DNA from: an uncultured Sulfitobacter sp.
GTDB lineage: Bacteria; Pseudomonadota; Alphaproteobacteria; Rhodobacterales; Rhodobacteraceae
Assembly: GCF_947502895.1 (NCBI RefSeq)
Contig: NZ_CANNBM010000002.1
Span: 62,001 to 126,000, forward strand
Direction of reading: 5' to 3'
Length of the DNA stretch: 64,000 nucleotides
A program made the translations under genes and the position numbers. The notes beneath the pieces are model-generated. The model saw only the letters and a program-made list of their open reading frames with translations, was not told the DNA's origin and made no database searches. This document shows, piece after piece, positions 1-8,240 of this stretch (within the stretch, counting starts at the first letter, position 1; each line of letters opens with the position of its first letter).

Positions 1-882
1 GGCGTGGCGGGCGTTTTTGATATTCAGCACGCCTTTGCGGGTAAATACCTGCCCCGTCCGCCCCGAGCGTGAAGGCAGCACGCAGTCCATCATATCAATG
101 CCCCGTGCGACGGCACCGACAATATCGTCGGGCTTGCCCACACCCATTAGATAACGCGGTTTGTCTTCGGGTAGTTGCTCGGGCGCGTAGTCCAAACAGC
201 CAAACATCGCCTCCTGCCCCTCACCCACAGCCAGACCTCCTACCGCATAGCCGTCAAACCCGATCTCGCGTAGCGCCTCGGCGCTTTGCTGGCGCAGGTC
301 TTGCTCCAATCCGCCTTGCTGGATGCCAAACAACGCATGACCCGGCCTGTCACCAAATGCCTCGCGCGAGCGTTTGGCCCACCGCATCGACAGCTCCATG
401 CTTTCGGCGATGCGTGTCCGGTCTGCGGGCAAGGCGGGACATTCGTCAAAACACATAACGATATCACTGCCCAACAGCTTTTGAATTTCCATAGAGCGTT
501 CTGGCGTAATTTCGTGCTTGCTGCCGTCGATATGGCTTTTGAAGGTCACGCCCCGTTCTGTCAGCTTGCGCAGGTTGGCCAGCGACATCACCTGAAACCC
601 GCCCGAATCCGTCAGGATGGGCCGGTCCCAGTTCATGAACTTGTGCAGCCCGCCGAGGCGGTCTATCCGCTCAGCTGTGGGGCGCAGCATCAGGTGATAG
701 GTGTTGCCCAGAAGAATATCCGCGCCTGTCTCGCGCACCGATGAGGGCATCATGGCTTTCACAGTTGCAGCAGTGCCTACAGGCATAAACGCAGGCGTGC
801 GGATTTCACCGCGCGGCGTATTGATCCGGCCTGTGCGCGCGCGCCCGTCACGGGCATCGATCTGATACGAAAATCCGGCCAT
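1..882 (-). CDS. tgt: queuine tRNA-ribosyltransferase (5' part, runs off the window)
   Basis: Exchanges guanine-34 for the queuosine base in tRNAs with GUN anticodons. The first 294 codons are present and the 3' end lies beyond base 1. The translation begins MAGFSYQIDARDG and shows the family hallmarks TPAFMPVGTAATVKAM, GNTYHLMLRP, the catalytic region LTDSGGFQVMSL, FGIQQGG and GGLAVGE, then MGVGKPDDIV and DCVLPSR. The ATG at 882 is preceded by a strong GGAGGAG ribosome binding site. The zinc-binding Cys/His cluster expected near the C-terminus is outside the window. queA, the next enzyme of the pathway, is also in this window (about 54.6-55.7 kb) but in a different operon. Confidence 0.97.
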   Translation of the reverse strand, partial: MAGFSYQIDARDGRARTGRINTPRGEIRTPAFMPVGTAATVKAMMPSSVRETGADILLGNTYHLMLRPTAERIDRLGGLHKFMNWDRPILTDSGGFQVMSLANLRKLTERGVTFKSHIDGSKHEITPERSMEIQKLLGSDIVMCFDECPALPADRTRIAESMELSMRWAKRSREAFGDRPGHALFGIQQGGLEQDLRQQSAEALREIGFDGYAVGGLAVGEGQEAMFGCLDYAPEQLPEDKPRYLMGVGKPDDIVGAVARGIDMMDCVLPSRSGRTGQVFTRKGVLNIKNARHA

Positions 883-995
883 CGCAGGCTCCTCCGATAT
901 AGGTTTGCGCTGGCCTATCGCAGGTTGCTGCGTCTTGCAATCAGGCCCCTGTGACACCACATTAAGGGCGTAACTTTATATTGGGGACGACGACG

Positions 996-1889
996 TTGAA
1001 CATTGAAGAAATCCTGCTGGACTTGCTGCAAAATAACCTTGGCTGGTTGCTGTTGGCAGTTGTATTGATACTGGTCGTTCTCAAAGGCGTTAAAATCGTC
1101 CCCCAGTCAGAGCAACACGTGGTCGAGCGGTTTGGCCGCCTGCGTTCGGTTCTTGGGCCAGGGATCAACCTGATCGTGCCGTTCTTCGACAAGGTCGCTC
1201 ACCAAATCTCTATTCTGGAACGCCAGCTGCCCACCGCGTCGCAAGATGCAATCACCCGCGATAACGTATTGGTGCAGGTGGATACATCCGTTTTCTACCG
1301 CATCATCGAGCCGGAAAAAACTGTCTACCGTATCCGCGATATCGACAATGCCATTGCGACCACGGTAGCCGGTATTGTACGCGCCGAAATCGGTATGATG
1401 GATCTGGACGAGGTTCAGGCGAACCGATCTGCGCTGATCACAACGATCAAGCGGAATGTTGAAGAGTCGGTAGAGAACTGGGGTATTGAAGTGACCCGTG
1501 CCGAGATTCTGGACGTGAACCTTGATGCCGCCACCCGCGCCGCCATGATGCAGCAGCTAAACGCCGAGCGTGCACGCCGCGCCCAAGTGACCGAGGCCGA
1601 AGGCTCCAAGCGCGCGGTCGAGCTTGCCGCCGATGCCGAGCTTTACGCCTCAGAGCAAACCGCAAAAGCGCGTCGCGTACTGGCCGATGCCGAAGCCTAT
1701 GCGACCCAGGTTGTTGCTACCGCAATCAACGAGAACGGACTTGAGGCCGCGCAGTACCAAATCGCGCTTAAACAGGTCGAGGCCTTTGGCACGATGAGCA
1801 ATGGTCAGGGCAGCAATACGGTTATCGTGCCGTCCGAGGCCCTTGCCGCCTTTGGCGATGCGTTCAAACTGCTGCGCGGGCGCGGCTGA
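996..1889 (+). CDS. qmcA: stomatin/prohibitin (SPFH) family membrane protein, QmcA-like
   Basis: An N-terminal membrane segment (about residues 12-33) is followed by an SPFH domain (KIVPQSEQHVVERFGR ... LGPGINLIVPFFDKV) and an Ala/Glu-rich coiled coil (about residues 165-240). Such proteins oligomerise as membrane scaffolds and often partner proteases. There is no early in-frame ATG. I chose the TTG at 996, which gives MNIEEILLDLL like relatives and has GGGGA 8 nt upstream; a TTG at 981 would add five residues but has a poor ribosome binding site. The stop overlaps the next gene (TGATG), an NfeD protein, which is the usual SPFH partner. The role in this organism is inferred from the family. 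Confidence 0.9.
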   Translation: MNIEEILLDLLQNNLGWLLLAVVLILVVLKGVKIVPQSEQHVVERFGRLRSVLGPGINLIVPFFDKVAHQISILERQLPTASQDAITRDNVLVQVDTSVFYRIIEPEKTVYRIRDIDNAIATTVAGIVRAEIGMMDLDEVQANRSALITTIKRNVEESVENWGIEVTRAEILDVNLDAATRAAMMQQLNAERARRAQVTEAEGSKRAVELAADAELYASEQTAKARRVLADAEAYATQVVATAINENGLEAAQYQIALKQVEAFGTMSNGQGSNTVIVPSEALAAFGDAFKLLRGRG

Positions 1890-2161
1890 TGGAGGGTCTT
1901 CTTAACATCTGGTGGGTCTGGCTTTGCGCCGCCCTTGGTCTCGCATTGATTGAACTCATTGCCCCCGCCTCTGTGTTTTTGGGATTCGCTTTGGGTGCGC
2001 TGGCCATGACAGCCGTGGTTGCCTTTACCAGCGTTGCCAATACATCTGCCTTGCTGGCGGTGTTTGCGGCACTCTCGTTGGTGGCATGGATCGTGCTCAA
2101 GCTGGTATTCAAGAACCAGTCCAGCGGCGCACGCATCGTAACCCGCGATATTAACGAGTGA
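1889..2161 (+). CDS. short NfeD-family membrane protein
   Basis: A 90-residue protein, mostly three hydrophobic segments (about residues 8-28, 30-50 and 54-72) ending in a short polar tail, FKNQSSGARIVTRDINE. It starts in the stop codon of the stomatin-like gene (1-nt overlap), so the two are translationally coupled. NfeD proteins are membrane partners of SPFH proteins and normally carry a C-terminal OB-fold domain; this one is too short to hold one. Family assignment rests on hydropathy, length and the gene pair rather than a strong motif. Confidence 0.75.
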   Translation: MEGLLNIWWVWLCAALGLALIELIAPASVFLGFALGALAMTAVVAFTSVANTSALLAVFAALSLVAWIVLKLVFKNQSSGARIVTRDINE

Positions 2162-2244
2162 TTTTTGATCCGCGCGCGTCACCTCCCTTTACGAAGGCCG
2201 CCGCAATCCATATATAAATAGTCAAGTATAAGCACGAGGCGCAG

Positions 2245-2607
2245 ATGACCAATTCAACACCCCCTCTCGAAGGTACGCCGCTGATTGCGCCGTCCAGTAC
2301 GGACCATCCGCTGTATGATCAGGTAGTAGAGGCGTGCCGCTCTGTCTATGACCCTGAAATTCCGGTAAATATTTACGAGCTGGGTTTGATTTACACCATT
2401 GATATCGATGCTGAAAATGCAGTGTCTATCAAAATGTCGCTCACAGCACCCGGATGCCCTGTTGCTGGTGAAATGCCCGGTTGGGTCGCAGATGCGGTAG
2501 AGCCTATTGCAGGTGTAAAGCAGGTTGATGTCGATCTGGTTTGGGAGCCGCCTTGGGGCATGGACATGATGTCTGACGAAGCGCGGCTAGAGCTTGGCTT
2601 TATGTAA
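2245..2607 (+). CDS. sufT: MIP18/DUF59 Fe-S assembly protein, SufT-type
   Basis: A 120-residue single-domain protein. The core shows the DUF59 signature: VYDPEIPVNIYELGLIY, then SLTAPGCPVAGEMP with the conserved reactive Cys, and VDLVWEPPW near the end. SufT-type proteins help maturation of Fe-S proteins in the cytoplasm. GAGGCGCAG precedes the ATG. The gene stands alone with its own terminator, and a SufA-type carrier lies 1.6 kb downstream, so it looks like an outlying member of the suf regulon rather than a paaD gene, because no phenylacetate genes are near. Confidence 0.9.
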   Translation: MTNSTPPLEGTPLIAPSSTDHPLYDQVVEACRSVYDPEIPVNIYELGLIYTIDIDAENAVSIKMSLTAPGCPVAGEMPGWVADAVEPIAGVKQVDVDLVWEPPWGMDMMSDEARLELGFM

Positions 2608-2640
2608 CGGCGACGTTCTGAACACCTGAAGTACCAGCAC

Positions 2641-2673
2641 AAACGGGCCACTTGGATCACAAGTGGCCCGTTT
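2641..2673 (+). terminator. rho-independent terminator behind sufT
   Basis: A perfect 13-bp stem (AAACGGGCCACTT / AAGTGGCCCGTTT) with a 7-nt loop, flanked by A and T ends, lies 34 bases after the sufT stop. Confidence 0.8.
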
Positions 2674-2760
2674 GCGTTGTTGCCCCTCTGCGGGGGTGCT
2701 GTCAAACTAGCCAATACATTCAGCGTTACACGCAAACGGAATATCGGAGAGGAGCGACAG

Positions 2761-3387
2761 ATGCAGCATATGGCCGTCTTTACGGGCGATATTGTACGTT
2801 CCACCGATATGGGCACAGATGAGCTGCAACGGATGTTTGCCGCCCTTGAGGTGCAATCGGACATGATCGGCCACTGGCCCGAAAGCAGCAGCATCTTTCA
2901 GCGGTTCCGCGGCGATGGGTGGCAGATGTCCCTGCCCGCCCGCTATGCCTTGCGCGCCGCTGCTGTTATGCGCGCCACGGCACGCGCCACGGGCAAGGGC
3001 CACGATACGCGCATTGGCATTGGTGTGGGGCTGGGCACCGTTAAAGGCAATGATCTGGCGGCGGCCGATGGTCCTGTTTTTGTTCAGTCCGGTCATGCCC
3101 TGGACAGAATGAAACGCAGCCCTCTCATGACGGCACCTGCAGCAGATGACCTGCTGCGCATTGCCCTTCCCCCAATAGACCGTATCGTGCAGGGCTGGAC
3201 CGCCAAGCAGGCGCAAATTGCCGCGGTCTTGCTTAGCCCTGATGCGCCGACACACGATACATTAGCAGCCAGACTAGGCCAGACACGTCAACTGGTTCAA
3301 AAGCAGGCCGAGTCTGCAGGTCTTTCTGCCTTGCTTGAAAGCTTTGAGATAATTGAGCAATCCTGCGCCTCAACACAACAATCCTAA
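2761..3387 (+). CDS. SatD-like protein with C-terminal helix-turn-helix
   Basis: A 208-residue protein. The N-terminus MAVFTGDIVRSTDMG resembles the opening strand and loop of SatD-family proteins (xxxGDIxxSr). The middle (about residues 40-140) contains FRGDGWQM and RIGIGVGLGTV, and the C-terminus (about residues 150-195, THDTLAARLGQTRQLVQKQ) looks like a winged or simple helix-turn-helix. I chose the ATG at 2761 because GGAGAGGAG sits just upstream; a longer upstream reading has no such site. The next gene is a DUF3307 membrane protein, and as I recall SatD/DUF3307 neighbours recur in unrelated bacteria. The biochemical role is unknown. A regulatory or nucleotide-sensing job is only inferred. 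Confidence 0.7.
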   Translation: MQHMAVFTGDIVRSTDMGTDELQRMFAALEVQSDMIGHWPESSSIFQRFRGDGWQMSLPARYALRAAAVMRATARATGKGHDTRIGIGVGLGTVKGNDLAAADGPVFVQSGHALDRMKRSPLMTAPAADDLLRIALPPIDRIVQGWTAKQAQIAAVLLSPDAPTHDTLAARLGQTRQLVQKQAESAGLSALLESFEIIEQSCASTQQS

Positions 3388-3406
3388 TTTAGTTGCAACG
3401 CCAAAA

Positions 3407-3443
3407 AGCAACCCAATATGGTTGCTCAATATGAAAGCAAACC
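3407..3443. promoter_or_regulatory. overlapping palindromes ahead of the DUF3307 gene
   Basis: AGCAACC (3407-3413) pairs with GGTTGCT (3420-3426) across 6 nt. The same GGTTGCT then pairs imperfectly with AGCAAACC (3436-3443). A further GTTGCAAC self-palindrome lies at 3392-3399. The cluster sits between the SatD-like HTH gene and the start of the membrane protein gene, so an operator is likely. That the HTH protein binds it is inference. Confidence 0.5.
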
Positions 3444-3450
3444 ATTCGCT

Positions 3451-4173
3451 ATGAGTTTACCGGTCATGCCCCTGTTGACGATAGAATTGCTGATCGCACT
3501 GGTCACGGCACATCTATTGGCGGACTTCGTTTTCCAGACCACTCATATGGTTCTGAACAAACAGCGCCCCGCGATTATGCTCATGCATGGCTTGCATGTC
3601 TTTGCCCTTACGGCCCTGTTTTCTGGTGGAGCGATGCAACTCAGCCTTGGCATTGCCCTTAGCCATGTGGCGATTGATATGGTCAAAGTGCATCTCGCGC
3701 CGGATAATTTGCGCAGCTATCTGCTGGACCAAGCGGCCCATCTCACTGTCTTGTTGCTGGCGGTGATGTGGCTGCCCGATGCAATCCTTGCCCATTGGTG
3801 GCCACCCCTGAATACCGATATGATCCAGATTGCGTTGGTCGTAAGCGGGTTGATTACCGCCACAATGGCTGGCGGGCCTGCGGTGGGCCACCTCATGGCG
3901 CGCTACAAATCCGACGCAAGGCCAGAGGGGCTGGAATATGCAGGTCGCATCATTGGTCTGATGGAGCGTGGTCTGATCTTTCTCATGGTCATGATAGGAG
4001 AACCCTCAGGCATCGGGTTTCTGATCGCGGCCAAGTCCATTTTGCGCTTTGACACCGTGTCACGTGACCAGAAGATGAGCGAATATGTGATTATCGGCAC
4101 ACTTGCCTCGTTCGGCTGGGCGCTGGCCGCCAGTTTCGCTACGATGGCAACCTTAAGCGCAATGGGCTACTAA
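3451..4173 (+). CDS. DUF3307 family integral membrane protein
   Basis: About 240 residues with several hydrophobic segments. The family signature HLLADFVFQT occurs near residue 21, followed by a conserved HGLHVFALTAL helix and the SHVAIDMVK motif (about residue 75). The function of the family is unknown. Three in-frame starts are possible: ATG 3418, 3451 and 3463. I used 3451 because relatives begin only a few residues before the HLLADF helix and because 3418 lies inside a palindrome. None has a strong ribosome binding site. It pairs with the SatD-like gene 60 bases upstream and is probably cotranscribed with it. Confidence 0.8.
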   Translation: MSLPVMPLLTIELLIALVTAHLLADFVFQTTHMVLNKQRPAIMLMHGLHVFALTALFSGGAMQLSLGIALSHVAIDMVKVHLAPDNLRSYLLDQAAHLTVLLLAVMWLPDAILAHWWPPLNTDMIQIALVVSGLITATMAGGPAVGHLMARYKSDARPEGLEYAGRIIGLMERGLIFLMVMIGEPSGIGFLIAAKSILRFDTVSRDQKMSEYVIIGTLASFGWALAASFATMATLSAMGY

Positions 4174-4227
4174 ACCCTTGAGATCGCCCGCCCGCGCCCT
4201 TATCTATGAGATCAAAGGAGCACGTCC

Positions 4228-4590
4228 ATGTTCGCAATTCCAGGCAAGCAAGCGGTGACGATCACACCGAAGGCGGCAACGCAAATCATCAAACTGATGA
4301 CAGCCAAAGGCCATGCTGGCCTGCGGATCGGTGTAAAAAAAGGCGGCTGTGCAGGCATGGAATATACCATGGAATATGTGGATATCGCCGATCCGAACGA
4401 TGAAGTCGTCGAGCAGGACGGCGCGCGCGTGATGATTGCTCCAATGGCGCAGATGTTCCTTTTTGGCACGCAAATCGACTATGAAACCTCCCTGCTGGAG
4501 AGCGGTTTCAAATTCAACAATCCCAATGTCTCGGAGGCATGCGGCTGCGGCGAATCCATCAAATTCGACGAAACCCTCTTTGCCAAGTAG
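4228..4590 (+). CDS. sufA: A-type Fe-S cluster carrier (HesB/IscA/SufA family)
   Basis: A 120-residue protein that takes or hands on Fe-S clusters during cofactor assembly. The three cluster-binding cysteines are present as C41 (KKGGCAGMEY) and C105/C107 (SEACGCGES), the canonical C-x60ish-CxC pattern. AAAGGAG precedes the ATG with good spacing. It is followed after 9 bases by the TfoX-N gene, so the two may share a transcript. In this bacterial group such a gene is usually SufA-like, but ErpA- or IscA-type function cannot be excluded from sequence. Confidence 0.93.
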   Translation: MFAIPGKQAVTITPKAATQIIKLMTAKGHAGLRIGVKKGGCAGMEYTMEYVDIADPNDEVVEQDGARVMIAPMAQMFLFGTQIDYETSLLESGFKFNNPNVSEACGCGESIKFDETLFAK

Positions 4591-4599
4591 GTCTGCTCG

Positions 4600-4929
4600 G
4601 TGAGCCTGTCGCAGGCAGACATGGCATTCGCCCGCGAACTGTTTGGTAACATCCCCGATCTGACAACCCGCCGCATGTTCGGCGGTATGGGACTGTATTC
4701 AGGCGGCACAATCTTTGGCGTGCAGCTGTCTGACGGACGTATCATGCTAAAAGCAGTCAAAGGCCCCTTTGCAGACCGCATGTCAGATTTGGGCGGTGAG
4801 GAATGGACGACAATGCGCAAAGACGGCACACCGTCGGCCATGCCCTACTGGACCCTGCCGGATGCATACCTAGACGATCCGGAACAGGCCAGCGCCTTGG
4901 CATTCGAGGCACTCGCCGCCCTCCGCTAG
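4600..4929 (+). CDS. TfoX N-terminal domain protein
   Basis: A 109-residue protein with only the TfoX/Sxy N-terminal domain: the RRMFGGMGLYSGGTIFGV motif near residue 25, then LKAVKGPFADRM and SAMPYWTLPDAYLDDPE. Full-length TfoX of gammaproteobacteria regulates competence; single-domain versions are common in alphaproteobacteria and uncharacterised. The start is a GTG 9 bases after sufA, without a clear ribosome binding site, suggesting coupling to the upstream gene. Confidence 0.88.
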   Translation: MSLSQADMAFARELFGNIPDLTTRRMFGGMGLYSGGTIFGVQLSDGRIMLKAVKGPFADRMSDLGGEEWTTMRKDGTPSAMPYWTLPDAYLDDPEQASALAFEALAALR

Positions 4930-4936
4930 GCGAGCC

Positions 4937-5845
4937 TCACTCGCTCTTTTGCAAATGCACATAGGTCTGCTCATAACGCGCTGCCAAATGCTCTCCGGCC
5001 AACACAGTCTTACCTGATCCCAAGGGCGCCACATTCGTGTCATGGGACGGATTAAAGAACAGCGGCACGGAAATCCGCTCCGCCGCGCCACCTACCACAC
5101 GGTGCGGCGTCGCACGCACGCGCCCGTCTGTCCAGACCTCCATCATCTCGCCAAAATTGATAACAAAAACACCTGGCTGCGCGCTGACGGGAATCCAGCC
5201 ACCGCCACGTCTGCGCACCTCCAAACCCGGTGCGCCATCGGTGGCCAGCAACGTCAGACAACCATAATCAGTGTGGGTGGCAATCCCGAAATCCCTCGCC
5301 CCCGCCCATGCAGGGCGCGACGGGTAATAATTGCCACGCAGCAAGGCCATCGGCGTCTCGAACCCCGCGTCAAACACATCTGTCGGAGCCTCGATAGACT
5401 GCGCAACACCGCGCAACACATCCATCGCTACCAGACGCGCAGCATCATAATAGCCAGACACAACCGTCTTGAAATTTGCCGGCACCAAAGGCCATACATT
5501 CGGCGCATAAACCGACATGGCACGCCGTGGATCATCGGCAGACAACTGCACACCACTGTCAAAAAACTGTTTGTAGTCCGGATTGGCATCGGGATCCACT
5601 TGCTCGGACCCGCTCGCCCCCCAGCCGCGGTTTGACCCAGTAGCAGCCATATCATAGGGTTTTTTGACGTCTTCGGGCAGCTTGAAAAATGCCCGATAGG
5701 TTGCAATCACGTGGGCTACATGCGCCGCACTCAGCGCCGTGTTATAGACCGTGGCGAAACCGATATCCGTTGCTGCCACTTCCATGGCACGCAGCGCCGC
5801 AGGTTCTCCCGCACTCAATGCAGCCAGATCTATTGACGGGATCAT
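4937..5845 (-). CDS. 2-oxoglutarate/Fe(II) oxygenase, isopenicillin-N-synthase family
   Basis: A 302-residue non-haem iron dioxygenase. The N-terminal DIOX_N region (MIPSIDLAAL ... DIGFATVYN ... FFKLPEDVK) is followed by the catalytic domain with the Fe ligands H191 and D193 (THTDYGCLTLL) and H248 (ATPHRV), and the 2-oxoglutarate site R257-x-S259. I chose the ATG at 5845, which starts like the family and has GAGGAGAG upstream; an ATG 21 bases earlier also has a good site. The substrate is not predictable. It is convergent with the TfoX-N gene and divergent from tpiA. Confidence 0.9.
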   Translation of the reverse strand: MIPSIDLAALSAGEPAALRAMEVAATDIGFATVYNTALSAAHVAHVIATYRAFFKLPEDVKKPYDMAATGSNRGWGASGSEQVDPDANPDYKQFFDSGVQLSADDPRRAMSVYAPNVWPLVPANFKTVVSGYYDAARLVAMDVLRGVAQSIEAPTDVFDAGFETPMALLRGNYYPSRPAWAGARDFGIATHTDYGCLTLLATDGAPGLEVRRRGGGWIPVSAQPGVFVINFGEMMEVWTDGRVRATPHRVVGGAAERISVPLFFNPSHDTNVAPLGSGKTVLAGEHLAARYEQTYVHLQKSE

Positions 5846-5965
5846 CGCTCTCTCCTCGTTTTCCATTATGCCCTCCTAACCCTAAGTACCGCCCACGCCA
5901 AGCGGGTCGTTGAACTGCACCCGCGATGGATGCTAGGTACGGCCAACAAAAGAGGAGGGCAGAAC

Positions 5966-6715
5966 ATGCGCCGCAAAATAGCCGCAGGCAACTGGAAGAT
6001 GAACGGCCTCGCCGCCAGCTTGTCCGAGCTGGAACAGCTCGCAAGTGCCCTGCCCCCCCATGCGCCGGAAGTGATAATCTGCCCCCCCGCACCCCTGCTG
6101 TTCCGCGCAAGCGAAACGGTGCGCGGCAGCGCCATCCACATCGGCGCACAGGACTGCCACATGCAAGACAGCGGTGCCTTTACCGGCGATATCTCTGCGC
6201 AGATGATCGCCGATACAGGTGCAACCCATGTGATCGTCGGCCATTCAGAACGCCGCGCCGCCCATGAAGAACGCGATCGCGATATACGCAGCAAAGCCAA
6301 GGCCGCTTGGGCCGCCAAGCTCACCGCGATCATCTGCATCGGCGAGGCACTGGAGGACCGTGAGGCAGACAACACCCTCGACATCATCGCAGGCCAGCTT
6401 GCAGGCTCCCTGCCCGATGGCATGACCGCTACGAATTCCGTGATCGCATATGAGCCGATCTGGGCCATTGGGACAGGCAAGGTCCCGACGCTGGAGCAGA
6501 TCGTCGAAGTACATGATTTCATCCGCACCAAACTCACCATCCGCTACGGCGCGGAAATCGCAGATATGATCCCACTGCTTTATGGCGGCTCGGTCAAGCC
6601 AGACAATGCCGCCACCATTTTTCAGGCCGAAAACGTGGACGGTGCGCTTGTCGGCGGCGCTTCACTCAAATCAGCCGATTTCGCCCCCATCATCATGGCG
6701 CTCGCACAAAGCTGA
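5966..6715 (+). CDS. tpiA: triosephosphate isomerase
   Basis: Interconverts dihydroxyacetone phosphate and glyceraldehyde 3-phosphate in glycolysis and gluconeogenesis. The protein has 249 residues with all landmarks: GNWKMNG with catalytic Lys at position 11, the His93 motif VGHSERR, the catalytic Glu163 with the mobile loop (YEPIWAIGTGK) and the phosphate-binding LYGGSVKPDN and LVGGASL segments. AGAGGAGG lies upstream of the ATG at 5966. It is a single-gene unit divergent from the oxygenase gene. Confidence 0.98.
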   Translation: MRRKIAAGNWKMNGLAASLSELEQLASALPPHAPEVIICPPAPLLFRASETVRGSAIHIGAQDCHMQDSGAFTGDISAQMIADTGATHVIVGHSERRAAHEERDRDIRSKAKAAWAAKLTAIICIGEALEDREADNTLDIIAGQLAGSLPDGMTATNSVIAYEPIWAIGTGKVPTLEQIVEVHDFIRTKLTIRYGAEIADMIPLLYGGSVKPDNAATIFQAENVDGALVGGASLKSADFAPIIMALAQS

Positions 6716-6736
6716 CGCGCCCCGCCAGCCACCCAG

Positions 6737-6766
6737 CTTCTTTATTTTTCCCTTAAACTCGATCCC
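6737..6766 (-). repeat. dispersed ~30-bp intergenic element, copy 1
   Basis: Read on the minus strand this is GGGATCGAGTTTAAGG followed by GAAAAATAAAGAAG. It is one of four copies in the window (others at 22995, 39470 and 41156). It lies in the convergent gap between tpiA and dctM, in the orientation of dctM. Confidence 0.75.
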
Positions 6767-6776
6767 ACATGTGCAA

Positions 6777-6808
6777 AGGGCGCAGGACCTTGATTTGTCC
6801 TGCGCCCT
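6777..6808. terminator. terminator hairpin between convergent tpiA and dctM
   Basis: A perfect 12-bp stem (AGGGCGCAGGAC / GTCCTGCGCCCT) with an 8-nt loop. There is no clean T-run on either side, but the position between two converging genes favours a shared terminator. Confidence 0.65.
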
Positions 6809-6859
6809 CTCTGCGTACACCATAATATCGCGCAGGCGCAGCCTGCTCCGCTGGATCAC

Positions 6860-8236
6860 CTAGCGGGTGATAATCTCGGGTCCCATCATCATTGTCGGCA
6901 ACCATGTGGAAAGGATCGGGATATAGGTCACCATAATCAGGAAGACGAACAACACGGCAAGGAACGGCAAGGCCGCACGCACCACGTTCATCATCGGCAT
7001 ATTCGCCACGCCAGAGGTCACAAAAAGGTTGAGACCTACAGGCGGGGTGATCATGCCGATTTCCATGTTCACAACCATGATGATACCCAGATGGATTGGG
7101 TCAATCCCGAGCTCGATTGCGATGGGGAACACCAACGGCGCTACGATAACCAACAGGCCCGATGGCTCCATAAACTGGCCGCCGATCAGCAGGATGATAT
7201 TGACGATCACGAGGAACATCACCGGACCAAAACCCGCATTGAGCATCGCCGCCGAAATCTGCTGGGGAATCTGCTCGTCGGTCAATACATGCTTGAGGAT
7301 CAGCGCGTTGGCGATGATGAACATCAGCGTCACTGTCAGCTTACCTGCCTCAAACAATGTGTCGCGCACATCGCGGTGGAAAAACACTGTGAGCAGTGCT
7401 TTGGGCTTTTCCCACAACGCCAGATTGTTGCCATCCCCTTTTACATGCAAAGGCCCCATATCGCGGTAAACCATGGTCGAGATGAAGAAGGCATAGACCG
7501 CGGCAACAGCTGCTGCTTCTGTGGGGGTGAAGATGCCTCCATAGATGCCGCCCAGAATGATCACGATCAAGAACAGACCCCAGCCTGCCTCAAAGCCGGA
7601 TGAGCGTACTTCGCCCCAGCCTTTCCACTCACCCTTGGGCAAATTGCGCACACGGGCGATGATATAAATCGTCACCATAAGCATGGTGCCGGCCAACAAA
7701 CCCGGAATGACCCCCGCGAGGAACATCCGCCCCACCGATACATCGGTGGCAGAGGCATAGACCACCATGACGATACTGGGGGGGATCAGAATACCAAGTG
7801 TGCCAGCAACCGCAATCACGCCCGCGGCAAAGTCCTTGGTATAACCCACCTCCCGCATCCCGACGATCACGATAGAGCCGATGGCAACCACCGTGGCAGG
7901 GCTGGACCCTGAAAGGGCCGCGAAAAGCATACAGGCAAACACACCCGCAATCGCCAGACCGCCAGGCAAATGCCCGACCAGCGCAATAGAGAAACGGATG
8001 ATCCGCCGTGCCACGCCCCCCGTCGACATAAACGACGAAGCGAGAATAAAGAACGGGATCGCCAATAGTGTATAGTGCCCTGCCATCGCCTGAAACAGTG
8101 TCTGCGCGATTGATGCAAGCGAGGTATCGCTGAGCACCAGCAAGAACAGGATCGACGAGGTCCCCAAGGATACCGCAATCGGGACACCGATCAGCATCAG
8201 GCCGATCACCATTGTAAATAGAACAACAACTTCCAT
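6860..8236 (-). CDS. dctM: TRAP transporter large permease, DctM
   Basis: A 458-residue membrane protein with about 12 hydrophobic segments, the sodium-coupled permease subunit of a TRAP transporter in the inner membrane. Family motifs include FFILASSFMSTGG, ALSGSSPATVVAIG, LGILIPPSIVMVVY and EIGMITPPVGLNLFV. It follows dctQ by 4 bases and is the last gene of dctPQM. The cluster sits directly behind dctBD, which argues for a C4-dicarboxylate type substrate such as malate, succinate or fumarate. Substrate choice is inferred from the context. Confidence 0.95.
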   Translation of the reverse strand: MEVVVLFTMVIGLMLIGVPIAVSLGTSSILFLLVLSDTSLASIAQTLFQAMAGHYTLLAIPFFILASSFMSTGGVARRIIRFSIALVGHLPGGLAIAGVFACMLFAALSGSSPATVVAIGSIVIVGMREVGYTKDFAAGVIAVAGTLGILIPPSIVMVVYASATDVSVGRMFLAGVIPGLLAGTMLMVTIYIIARVRNLPKGEWKGWGEVRSSGFEAGWGLFLIVIILGGIYGGIFTPTEAAAVAAVYAFFISTMVYRDMGPLHVKGDGNNLALWEKPKALLTVFFHRDVRDTLFEAGKLTVTLMFIIANALILKHVLTDEQIPQQISAAMLNAGFGPVMFLVIVNIILLIGGQFMEPSGLLVIVAPLVFPIAIELGIDPIHLGIIMVVNMEIGMITPPVGLNLFVTSGVANMPMMNVVRAALPFLAVLFVFLIMVTYIPILSTWLPTMMMGPEIITR

Positions 8237-8240
8237 GTTC

